Positions 40,356 through 47,821 of a stretch of 64,000 bases of DNA are shown in pieces; the first letter of the stretch is position 1, and each line of letters opens with the position of its first letter. Both the position numbers and the translations under genes were made by a program. The stretch lies in assembly GCF_017948675.1 (NCBI RefSeq), contig NZ_JAGFBU010000006.1, positions 124,001-188,000 of the forward strand, given 5' to 3'. Under the pieces are notes generated by a model. The model saw only the letters and a list, made by a program, of their open reading frames with translations. It was not told where the DNA came from and did no database searches. Source of the DNA: Flavobacterium flabelliforme. GTDB taxonomy: Bacteria; Bacteroidota; Bacteroidia; Flavobacteriales; Flavobacteriaceae.

Positions 40356-41459
40356 ATGTTTACAGCAACGGATTTTATTCCTTCAAACTATACGCATACT
40401 GTAGAAAGTGGTAACTTTCAGTGGAGCGCTCCTAGCAATATTGCTTTAGTGAAATATTGGGGCAAAAAAGACAATCAGATTCCTGCAAATCCATCTGTGA
40501 GTTTTACACTTAATAATTGCAAAACAGTTACTAAATTGGCTTTCGCCAAAAAAGATAATTCGCTTACGGAAAATGCAACAGCCAATACTTTTTCATTTGA
40601 TTTACTTTTTGAAGGGAAACCAAAAGAAGATTTTAAACCAAAGATTCAGAAATTTCTAGAGCGAATCGAAATTTACTTGCCTTTTTTAAAAGAATATCAT
40701 TTTACGATTGATACCGAAAATACTTTCCCACACAGTTCAGGAATCGCATCTTCGGCATCAGGAATGGCGGCTTTAGCGATGAACTTGATGCGTTTAGAGA
40801 AAGAATTAAATCCAGCAATGACGGAAGCTTATTTTTATCAAAAAGCATCAATGCTCGCACGTTTAGGTTCTGGAAGTGCTTGTCGTAGTATAAAAGGAGA
40901 AATCGTAGTTTGGGGAAATCACAACAATATTCCTGGAAGTTCAGATTTATTTGGAGTTGAATTCCCGCATACTGTTCATGAGAATTTCAAAAATTTTCAA
41001 GACACCATTTTATTAGTTGATAAAGGCGAAAAACAGGTTTCTAGTACCGTTGGTCATGAGCTCATGCACAACCATCCTTTTGCCGAAAAGCGATTTGCAC
41101 AAGCGCATAAAAATTTAGAGCAATTAATTGCTATTTTCGAAAATGGAGATTTAGATGCATTTATCAAAATTGTAGAAAGCGAAGCCTTGACTTTGCATGC
41201 GATGATGATGACTTCGATGCCGTATTTTATATTAATGAAACCTAATACTTTAGAAATCATTAATGCCATTTGGAAGTTTAGGAATGCTACTAAAATACCC
41301 GTTTGTTTCACTTTAGACGCTGGAGCAAATGTGCATGTTTTGTATCCAAATAAGGATAAAGAAATTGTATTGCAATTTATTCAAGACGAATTAGTTGGCT
41401 TTTGCCAAAATCGTCAGTACATTTGTGACGAAATTGGAAGTGGAGCGGTTGAGTATTAA
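40356..41459 (+). CDS. mvaD: diphosphomevalonate decarboxylase
   Basis: The 367-residue GHMP-superfamily enzyme opens with SAPSNIALVKYWGKKDNQIPANPSVSFTL, typical of mevalonate diphosphate decarboxylase. The ATP loop region HSSGIASSASGMAALA and SGSACRSIKGEIVVWG, with the catalytic serine/arginine region, also fit. It makes isopentenyl diphosphate from mevalonate-5-diphosphate. A GHMP kinase and a prenyltransferase follow, so this is a mevalonate-pathway cluster; HMG-CoA enzymes are not in the window. Confidence 0.94.
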   Translation: MFTATDFIPSNYTHTVESGNFQWSAPSNIALVKYWGKKDNQIPANPSVSFTLNNCKTVTKLAFAKKDNSLTENATANTFSFDLLFEGKPKEDFKPKIQKFLERIEIYLPFLKEYHFTIDTENTFPHSSGIASSASGMAALAMNLMRLEKELNPAMTEAYFYQKASMLARLGSGSACRSIKGEIVVWGNHNNIPGSSDLFGVEFPHTVHENFKNFQDTILLVDKGEKQVSSTVGHELMHNHPFAEKRFAQAHKNLEQLIAIFENGDLDAFIKIVESEALTLHAMMMTSMPYFILMKPNTLEIINAIWKFRNATKIPVCFTLDAGANVHVLYPNKDKEIVLQFIQDELVGFCQNRQYICDEIGSGAVEY

Positions 41460-41496
41460 GTTTTTTTCAATACCTTTATTTTCTAATAGTTAGATT

Positions 41497-41691
41497 ATGG
41501 ATATTCAGTCAGAAAAAATAGAATTGATACAGCTTTTGTTAGCGACTAATGACAAAGCGATAATTGATGCCATAAAAACGATTTTTGAAAAAGACAAGCA
41601 AGAAGCTTGGGAGAAATTATCGCCAGAGGAACAAGCGGTAATAAATAACGAAATACAAAAAGAAAATCAAGCTGATACAGCCGATTTTTAA
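41497..41691 (+). CDS. small acidic protein, antitoxin-like, unassigned
   Basis: The 64-residue soluble helical protein has the pattern EKIELIQLLLATNDKAIIDAIKTIFEKDKQEAWEKLSPEEQAVI and an acidic end. It resembles the small helical proteins annotated as addiction-module antitoxins beside RelE/ParE toxins, but no toxin gene is next to it. It lies 37 bp after mvaD and 51 bp before the mevalonate kinase, so it is probably co-transcribed. Function unknown; the resemblance is to composition and length only. Confidence 0.6.
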   Translation: MDIQSEKIELIQLLLATNDKAIIDAIKTIFEKDKQEAWEKLSPEEQAVINNEIQKENQADTADF

Positions 41692-41742
41692 AAATATATA
41701 AAATCAGATTAACAATCCCAAATTGCTAATTACCTACCTCAT

Positions 41743-42681
41743 ATGAAAGGACCTTTATTTTATTCAAAAATATTACTCTTTGGCGAATACGGAATCATCC
41801 GTGACTCAAAGGGATTGTCAATTCCGTATAACTTCTACAATGGCGCTTTGAAAAAAGAGGAAAACCCATCTGAGGAAGCGATAAAATCGAATGGACATCT
41901 GAAACGTTTTGTGGTGTATTTGCAAAACCTACAAAAGGAACAACCTAATTTAGTCAATTTTGACTTAATTACTTTAAATGAAGATGTTGAAACGGGAATG
42001 TATTTTGATTCTAGCATTCCGCAAGGATATGGTGTAGGAAGTAGTGGCGCTCTTGTTGCTGCTATTTATGACAAATATGCTCAAAATAAAATTACAGTTT
42101 TAGAGAATTTAACTCGCGAGAAACTGTTGCAATTAAAAAATATATTTTCTCAAATGGAAAGTTTTTTCCACGGGAAAAGTTCCGGTTTAGATCCTTTAAA
42201 TAGTTATTTAAGTATTCCTATATTAATTAATTCTAAAGATAATATTGAAGCAACAGGAATTCCAACTCAAAGTTTTGACGGTAAAGGTGCTGTTTTCTTG
42301 TTAGACTCAGGAATTGTGGGTGAAACCGCTCCAATGGTTAATATTTTTATGGAAAATTTAAAAGATAAAGGCTTCCGTGCTATGTTGAAAAATCAGTTTG
42401 TAAAACACACTGATGCTTGCGTAGAAAATTTCTTGGGTGGTGATATGAAATCTTTGTTCATGAACACCAAAAAATTATCAAAAGTAGTTTTGAATAATTT
42501 TAAACCTATGATTCCAGAGCAATTTCACGGAATTTGGCAAAAAGGAATTGATAGCAATGACTACTACTTAAAATTATGTGGTTCTGGCGGTGGCGGTTAT
42601 ATTCTAGGTTTTACAGAAGATTTAGAAAAAGCAAGACTGTCATTGATCGATTATAAATTAGAAGTAGTTTACCAATTTTAA
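41743..42681 (+). CDS. mevalonate kinase-like GHMP kinase
   Basis: The 312-residue protein has the GHMP start KILLFGEYGIIRDSKGLSIPY. The ATP-binding motif SSIPQGYGVGSSGALVAAIYDKY, the catalytic region MESFFHGKSSGLDPLNSYLSIP and a late GSGGGGYILGF loop follow. Order and context beside mvaD point to mevalonate kinase, which phosphorylates mevalonate at C5. Phosphomevalonate kinase has a similar fold and cannot be fully excluded by eye. Confidence 0.85.
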   Translation: MKGPLFYSKILLFGEYGIIRDSKGLSIPYNFYNGALKKEENPSEEAIKSNGHLKRFVVYLQNLQKEQPNLVNFDLITLNEDVETGMYFDSSIPQGYGVGSSGALVAAIYDKYAQNKITVLENLTREKLLQLKNIFSQMESFFHGKSSGLDPLNSYLSIPILINSKDNIEATGIPTQSFDGKGAVFLLDSGIVGETAPMVNIFMENLKDKGFRAMLKNQFVKHTDACVENFLGGDMKSLFMNTKKLSKVVLNNFKPMIPEQFHGIWQKGIDSNDYYLKLCGSGGGGYILGFTEDLEKARLSLIDYKLEVVYQF

Positions 42682-42763
42682 AATTCTTTTTAATAGTACA
42701 TCCACCAGGAGAAAATTAAAATAAATATCGAAATAATTGTTGTTTAATTACTAATAAAAAATA

Positions 42764-42792
42764 CTTAGAGCCTTTGTGCCTTTGTGGCTAAC
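42764..42792. repeat. short CCTTTGTG tandem motif
   Basis: Two adjacent copies of CCTTTGTG (42771-42778, 42779-42786) lie between CTTAGAG and GCTAAC just before the prenyltransferase start. I recall similar CTTTGCG/CTTTGTG runs in many Bacteroidetes intergenic regions. Confidence 0.5.
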
Positions 42793-42803
42793 CAGATGTT
42801 TCA

Positions 42804-43757
42804 ATGAACAGAAAGCACAAACTTCTTATAATGAAAATTGCAAGTTTGTTCTCTGTAGTTAGAGGGTATAACATTCCAATAATTATTTTAGCGCAGTATT
42901 TATCTGCCGTATTTATACTCGCTCCCGAGAAAAGAGCTTTAGATATTTTGTTGGATTTCAATTTGTTTATACTGGTTTTCGCTTCCTCACTAACGATCGC
43001 TTCGGGTTACATTATTAATAATTTTTACGATAGCCAAAAAGATTTAATCAATCGTCCTAACAAATCAATGTTGGATCGATTGGTCAGTCAGAAAACAAAA
43101 TTAAGCGTTTATTTTACCCTTAATTTTATTGTTGCTTTGATGGCTCTATTTGTTTCCTGGCGCGTATTTTTATTCTTCTCTGGCTACATATTTTTTATTT
43201 GGTTTTATTCTCATAAAATAAAAAAATACCCATTAATTGGAAATCTTACAGCTGCTTTGTTAGCGGTTTTACCTTTTTTTGCTATTTTACTTTACTTCTA
43301 CACACGCATTCCGTTTGAAGATATTGACAATTATAAAAGACAATTGGGAGTGATCTTTTCGCACGCAACTTTTCTTTTTATCCTGCTTCTTATTCGTGAA
43401 ATGATTAAAGATTTAGAAAACTTAAAAGGAGATTTAGCCAATGGTTATAAAACCATACCTATTGTTTATGGTGAGATGATCTCCAAACAAATCATTACAA
43501 CATTGACAGTTTTAATAATTATTCCTGTTTATGTTTTAATTGAAATATCCGATGTTGGCTTTATGGATATTTATTTTTATTCCTGCCTTATCATATTGAT
43601 TTTCTTTTTGTTATACCTTTGGAAAGCAAACCGAAAAGGGCAATTTTTATTTCTACACAACGTGCTCAAATTTTTAATTGTTGCGGGTGTATTTTGTATT
43701 GTTTTGATAGATCCAACGGTATTATGGCATGGGAAAAGAATGCTGTTGACTATTTAA
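42804..43757 (+). CDS. UbiA-family prenyltransferase (geranylgeranylglycerol-phosphate geranylgeranyltransferase-like)
   Basis: The 317-residue membrane protein has about 8-9 helices. It has the first Asp-rich UbiA motif in NNFYDSQKDLINRPNK and the second in REMIKDLENLKGDLANGYKTIP. UbiA enzymes move a prenyl chain onto an aromatic or polyol acceptor. Flavobacterial members like this are usually labelled geranylgeranylglycerol-phosphate transferases, but the acceptor is not known from sequence. A second ATG at 42831 is possible. Clustering with mevalonate genes supports a prenyl-diphosphate substrate. Confidence 0.85.
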   Translation: MNRKHKLLIMKIASLFSVVRGYNIPIIILAQYLSAVFILAPEKRALDILLDFNLFILVFASSLTIASGYIINNFYDSQKDLINRPNKSMLDRLVSQKTKLSVYFTLNFIVALMALFVSWRVFLFFSGYIFFIWFYSHKIKKYPLIGNLTAALLAVLPFFAILLYFYTRIPFEDIDNYKRQLGVIFSHATFLFILLLIREMIKDLENLKGDLANGYKTIPIVYGEMISKQIITTLTVLIIIPVYVLIEISDVGFMDIYFYSCLIILIFFLLYLWKANRKGQFLFLHNVLKFLIVAGVFCIVLIDPTVLWHGKRMLLTI

Positions 43758-43770
43758 AAAAAAAAATGAA

Positions 43771-43799
43771 AATAGATTTTAGATACTGCTAAATCTATT
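43771..43799. repeat. 9-bp inverted repeat after the prenyltransferase gene
   Basis: AATAGATTT (43771-43779) and AAATCTATT (43791-43799) can form a hairpin. On the plus strand no T run follows, so terminator function is uncertain; on the minus strand it is followed by a long T tract. Confidence 0.5.
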
Positions 43800-43827
43800 A
43801 TTATAAGAATAGCTAATTAAGATACTC

Positions 43828-43936
43828 GCCTAGCCCCGATTGCAACGGCATCCTTTTATAATATTTGGCTTTTAGCCTTTTGAAGGCGGAAAGCAAAATG
43901 TTATAAAAGATAGAGTGAAAAGCGGGAAATAGCTCC
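43828..43936 (+). ncRNA. structured intergenic element, copy 1 (possible RNA or REP-like repeat)
   Basis: The gap between the UbiA and pseudouridine synthase genes holds a foldable element. CCCG before GATTG pairs with CGGG near 43922-43925. CTTTTATAA pairs with TTATAAAAG around an inner hairpin. AGC near the left end can pair with GCT near the right end. The order of blocks (GATTGnAA...ATCCTTTT...AAAAGAT...AAAGC) recurs, in opposite orientation, at 51381-51513. It is a conserved structured sequence; transcription is not proven. It may correspond to a known flavobacterial RNA motif (Flavo-1 comes to mind), but I cannot confirm that. Confidence 0.6.
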
Positions 43937-44004
43937 AGAAAAAGAAACTCAAACAATTAAGTGACTTATTAGCTAGATAGTTACCTATTTATACTCCTCA
44001 ACTA

Positions 44005-44035
44005 TTGATTATCAATTATATAAATACTACCTTTG
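44005..44035 (+). promoter_or_regulatory. promoter of the pseudouridine synthase gene
   Basis: TTG (44005-44007), a 20-bp spacer and TACCTTTG (44028-44035) match the Bacteroidetes consensus and lie 18 bp before the ATG. Confidence 0.7.
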
Positions 44036-44053
44036 CGCAAATTAAGGAATATT

Positions 44054-44962
44054 ATGAATAATAAGCAAGGCAATAATAAAGGAAGTGGTCCAAGAGCAAC
44101 TAGTTCAAGACCAAGTTCTAACAAGCCAAAACCTGCGATGCAAAAAAGGGCACAAGGGCCAAAAAAAGTTAAAACCGTTACTAAAGTTGCAGAAGTTGTT
44201 TCTGATAAAGTAGAGAAAAAGCCAAACCAAGCGGCAAAGAGACCAAAAGTGAAAGACGAAATTCGTTTGAACAAATATATAGCTAATTCTGGGGCTTGTT
44301 CGCGTCGTGATGCAGATATTTACATTACGTCTGGTACTGTAAAAGTAAACGGAATTCCGGTTACCGAAATGGGATATATGGTAAAACCTGGTGATGTTGT
44401 TAATTTTGACGGTGCTACATTGACACCAGAGAAGAAAGTTTATATCTTGTTGAACAAGCCAAAAAACTTTACAACTGCGATGGACGAAGGTCAAGAATAT
44501 CGTAATGTATTAGAATTAGTAAAAGGTTCTACTACAGCAAAAATTGGTGCTATAGGAAGAATGGACAAAAATACAACCGGTTTGTTATTGTTTACTAACG
44601 ATACCGATATGATTCGTAAGTTTACTTTACCTAGCCAGAAATCATCTAAAATATACCAAGTTTCCCTAGATAAAAACTTGAAATTTGAAGATTTAGAAAA
44701 GATAAATAAAGGCTTGACACTTGATGGACACCGCGTTTTTGTTGAAGATGTGAGTTATATTGATGGAGAAGCGAAAAGTGAAATTGGTTTACAACTGCGC
44801 TCTTCTAATGTAAAAGTAGTTCGTAGTATTTTTGAACATTTTGATTATGATGTTTTAAGAATTGACCGTGTGGCTTTTGCTGGATTAACGAAGAAAAATT
44901 TACCAAGAGGTAACTGGAGATTACTTACTGATCAAGAAATCATCAATTTGAAGAACGTTTAA
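44054..44962 (+). CDS. RluB/RsuA-family rRNA pseudouridine synthase
   Basis: From the ATG at 44054 the protein has 302 residues. A basic, disordered N-terminus rich in Lys, Asn and Pro (about 1-70) precedes an S4 RNA-binding domain (RLNKYIANSGACSRRDADIYI, VKVNGIPV). The catalytic domain has the nucleophilic Asp in IGRMDKNTTGLLLFTND. The enzyme isomerises a uridine in rRNA, probably in 23S rRNA like RluB, although the site cannot be assigned. The long basic tail is longer than in E. coli and common in Bacteroidetes. Confidence 0.9.
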   Translation: MNNKQGNNKGSGPRATSSRPSSNKPKPAMQKRAQGPKKVKTVTKVAEVVSDKVEKKPNQAAKRPKVKDEIRLNKYIANSGACSRRDADIYITSGTVKVNGIPVTEMGYMVKPGDVVNFDGATLTPEKKVYILLNKPKNFTTAMDEGQEYRNVLELVKGSTTAKIGAIGRMDKNTTGLLLFTNDTDMIRKFTLPSQKSSKIYQVSLDKNLKFEDLEKINKGLTLDGHRVFVEDVSYIDGEAKSEIGLQLRSSNVKVVRSIFEHFDYDVLRIDRVAFAGLTKKNLPRGNWRLLTDQEIINLKNV

Positions 44963-44986
44963 TACGTACTTTAATTTATACTAAAC

Positions 44987-45022
44987 AAAAATCCCTTCCG
45001 TTCTATACGGTATGGGATTTTT
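44987..45022 (+). terminator. terminator after the pseudouridine synthase gene
   Basis: AAAAATCCC (44987-44995) pairs with GGGATTTTT (45014-45022), with an inner CCG/CGG pair, and is followed by T residues. Confidence 0.85.
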
Positions 45023-45046
45023 TATTTAAACGCACCCCTCAATTAT

Positions 45047-45409
45047 ATGACACCTGAAAAATTACAGTCGATTGCTTTTAAGTGGTTTGAGACTTTTAAC
45101 AATAAAGAATTAGAAAAATTATTGTCTTTATACGATGAAGATGCAGTACATTTTAGTCCAAAACTAAAAATATTAAAACCCGAAACAAACGGATTTGTTA
45201 CTGGAAAACAACAACTAAGAGAATGGTGGCAAGATGCTTTTGATCGATTACCAAGTTTAAATTACAAAGTAAAAACACTTACCGCAAACGGAGACCGAGT
45301 ATTTATGGAGTACATAAGAACGGTTGATGATCAAGAAGATATGCTAATCGCTGAAGTACTAGACATAAGAGACGATAAAATAACTTTCTCTAGAGTTTAT
45401 CACGGATAA
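45047..45409 (+). CDS. NTF2/SnoaL-like small protein
   Basis: The 120-residue protein has the cone-fold pattern of the SnoaL/NTF2 superfamily: helix AFKWFETFNNKELEKLLSLYDEDAVHFSP, helix GKQQLREWWQDAFDRLPSL, then beta strands NGDRVFMEYIRTV and LIAEVLDIRDDKITFSRVYHG. Members are isomerases, hydrolases or ligand binders. No catalytic residues can be assigned. It sits alone between two terminators. Confidence 0.82.
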   Translation: MTPEKLQSIAFKWFETFNNKELEKLLSLYDEDAVHFSPKLKILKPETNGFVTGKQQLREWWQDAFDRLPSLNYKVKTLTANGDRVFMEYIRTVDDQEDMLIAEVLDIRDDKITFSRVYHG

Positions 45410-45435
45410 ATATTGGTTGAACACTAAAAACAAAA

Positions 45436-45472
45436 AACCCTACCTCATTTTAATTTTGATGTAGGGTTCTTT
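45436..45472. terminator. shared terminator between convergent genes
   Basis: AACCCTACCTCA pairs with TGATGTAGGGTT with one mismatch. It lies between the SnoaL-like gene and the M3 peptidase gene, with T-rich ends on both strands. Confidence 0.75.
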
Positions 45473-45492
45473 GTTATAAAATAGATTTTAGT

Positions 45493-47640
45493 TTATCCTT
45501 TTAACTTTTTTAAAGTTGTTTCTTTTTTATCTAATCCACGCTTTCTTAACAAAGGTTCTATACTTGGCTCAGCACCTCTAAAACGCTTGTATAAAACCAT
45601 AGGATCTTCTGTACCTCCTTTTTCTAAAACATTCTCGCGAAATGATTTTGCTTTCTCTGGATTAAACAAATTAGTTGTTTTAAACACTTCAAATGCATCT
45701 GTATCTAAAACTCCAGACCAGATATAACTGTAATAACCCGAAGAATATCCGCCAGCAAAAACATGATTAAAATACGTACTTCGGTATCTAGGGATAATAG
45801 CATCTATCAAACCAATTTTTTTCATTGCTGCTTTCTCAAACGCATTTGCATCAAGAGTGATATCCTTTGTTTGTGAGTGGTATTCTAAATCTAATAGCGA
45901 AGCGGCTAAATACTCTGTTGTTGTAAAACCTTGATCAAAAGTCCCTGCATTTTTAAGTTTGTTGATTAAGCTTTCTGGTATTACTTCTCCCGTTTTATAA
46001 TGCTTTGCATACATTTTTAAGACTTCTGTTTCAGCTGCCCAATTCTCCATAATTTGAGACGGCAATTCAACAAAATCTCTTGGAACGCTAGTTCCTGCAA
46101 GGCTTTTATAGGTCACATTAGAAAGTAGTCCGTGTAAAGCATGTCCAAATTCATGAAAAAAGGTAGTAACCTCATCAAAAGTCAATAAAGCAGGCGCTGT
46201 ACCTGAAGGTTTAGTAAAATTACACACAATGGATACCACTGGCGCTAGTCTTTTTCCATTAACCGTTTCTTGCGTTCTATAAGAGGTCATCCAAGCACCA
46301 CCACGTTTAGAATCACGAGGATGAAAATCCATATAAATAATTCCAATATGACTTCCATCAGCTTCTTTTACTTCCCAAACTGAAGCATCTTCGTGATATT
46401 TAGGAACATTATTGAGCTCTGTAAAAGTAACACCGTATAATTTTTGAGTTACTTGAAAAACACCGTTTCTTACATTTTCTAAACTAAAGTAAGGTTTTAA
46501 CTCCTCCTCATCTAAATCAAAACGTTGCTTTCTAATTTTCTCGGTATAATATCTCCAGTCATAAGGCTGAACAGCTCCTTTTATTCCGTCTTTAGCCATC
46601 ATGTTTTTGATATCTATCGCTTCTTGTTTTGCGATTTCTAGAGCTGGCTTCCACAAATCATTCAATAGCTTATTTACATTTTCAGGCGTTTTTGCCATAG
46701 ATTCTTCTAACACATAATCTGAGTGCGATTTAAAACCTAACAAACGCGCTCGCTGTCCGCGCAAGTTAGCCAGTTGCACAACATTTTCTTTGTTGTCAGT
46801 TTCATCATCGTGATTCGCTCTAGTTTGATAGGCATTCCAGATCTCTTGACGCAATTTTCTATTAGCACTATATTGTAAAAAGGGCATCACACTAGAATTA
46901 GAAAGTGTAAATACCCATTTACCTTCTTTCCCTTTGTTTTTGGCATCAGTTGCAGCGGCGTCAATTAAGCCTTGAGGCAAACCTTTTAAATCTTTTTTGT
47001 CTGTAATTACTAATTCATATTTATTAGTTTCTGCTAATAAATTTTGGCCATATTTCAAACTTAATAAAGAAAGATCGCCATTAATTTTCCTTAATACACC
47101 TTTATCTGAATCTGAGAGATTCGCACCACTTCGGATGAAATTTTTATAGGAGTTATCAAGAATTTTAGCCTGTTCTAAATTTAAGCCTAGCGTTTCTTTT
47201 TTGTCCCAAAGCGCTTTCACTCTGGCAAATAATTTCTCATTCAAATAAATATTATCTCTATGAGCAGATAAATTTGGCGCAACTTCCTTAGCAATATTTT
47301 GTATTTCTTTATTGGTGTTCGCCGAATTTAAATTTGAAAAAACTGCATTTACATTGGATAATAATTTGCCTGCATTTTCCATAGCAAGGATTGTATTATC
47401 AAAACTTGGTGCAGCAGTTGAATTTGCAATTGCTTTAATTTCTGTATCATGCTCTTTAATTCCTTCTAAAATTGCAGGTTTAAAATGTTCATTTTTGATC
47501 AAATCAAACGGGGGAACATTAAAAGGAGTGTTATACGGTTGAAAAAAAGGATTTTTTCCTTTCTCTTCTTTTTTTTCTTGGGCTTCGACAGTTAACATAT
47601 TTCCGATAACTAGTAGAATAAAAAGTGATTTTTTTCTCAT
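45493..47640 (-). CDS. M3-family metallopeptidase (Dcp-like), exported
   Basis: The 715-residue protein has a signal peptide (ending near TVEAQ). The M3 zinc site is FFHEFGHALHGLLSN, with the HEFGH pair and a distal Glu about 28 residues later. Length and the N-terminal helical lobe (IKNEHFKPAILEGIKEHDTEIKAI) fit peptidyl-dipeptidase Dcp. It would remove dipeptides from peptides in the periplasm. It is monocistronic, divergent from the DUF885 protein, which is also a predicted peptidase. Confidence 0.93.
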   Translation of the reverse strand: MRKKSLFILLVIGNMLTVEAQEKKEEKGKNPFFQPYNTPFNVPPFDLIKNEHFKPAILEGIKEHDTEIKAIANSTAAPSFDNTILAMENAGKLLSNVNAVFSNLNSANTNKEIQNIAKEVAPNLSAHRDNIYLNEKLFARVKALWDKKETLGLNLEQAKILDNSYKNFIRSGANLSDSDKGVLRKINGDLSLLSLKYGQNLLAETNKYELVITDKKDLKGLPQGLIDAAATDAKNKGKEGKWVFTLSNSSVMPFLQYSANRKLRQEIWNAYQTRANHDDETDNKENVVQLANLRGQRARLLGFKSHSDYVLEESMAKTPENVNKLLNDLWKPALEIAKQEAIDIKNMMAKDGIKGAVQPYDWRYYTEKIRKQRFDLDEEELKPYFSLENVRNGVFQVTQKLYGVTFTELNNVPKYHEDASVWEVKEADGSHIGIIYMDFHPRDSKRGGAWMTSYRTQETVNGKRLAPVVSIVCNFTKPSGTAPALLTFDEVTTFFHEFGHALHGLLSNVTYKSLAGTSVPRDFVELPSQIMENWAAETEVLKMYAKHYKTGEVIPESLINKLKNAGTFDQGFTTTEYLAASLLDLEYHSQTKDITLDANAFEKAAMKKIGLIDAIIPRYRSTYFNHVFAGGYSSGYYSYIWSGVLDTDAFEVFKTTNLFNPEKAKSFRENVLEKGGTEDPMVLYKRFRGAEPSIEPLLRKRGLDKKETTLKKLKG

Positions 47641-47821
47641 TTTGGTAAATTAATTAAGTTCGTAAACATAAATGAAATGGATTTGAAATGGAAGTAACGC
47701 AGATGGATTAACTAAATTTTAAGAAAAACAAAAGCTATTTTTTTTTAAGTCTGCCACCTATTCTTACATTTAAACTTAAAAAAAAGAATAAATTAGCTAA
47801 TTCTATCAATATACATAACTC

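Noticed and set aside
43771..43936. CRISPR or simple tandem repeat
   Set aside because: The inverted pairings and the blocks shared with 51381-51513 are not regularly spaced direct repeats with spacers; they fit a folded single-unit element.
44105..44494. 129-codon minus-strand frame in the pseudouridine synthase gene
   Set aside because: Shadow of the basic N-terminus and S4 domain of a well-recognised gene on the plus strand.
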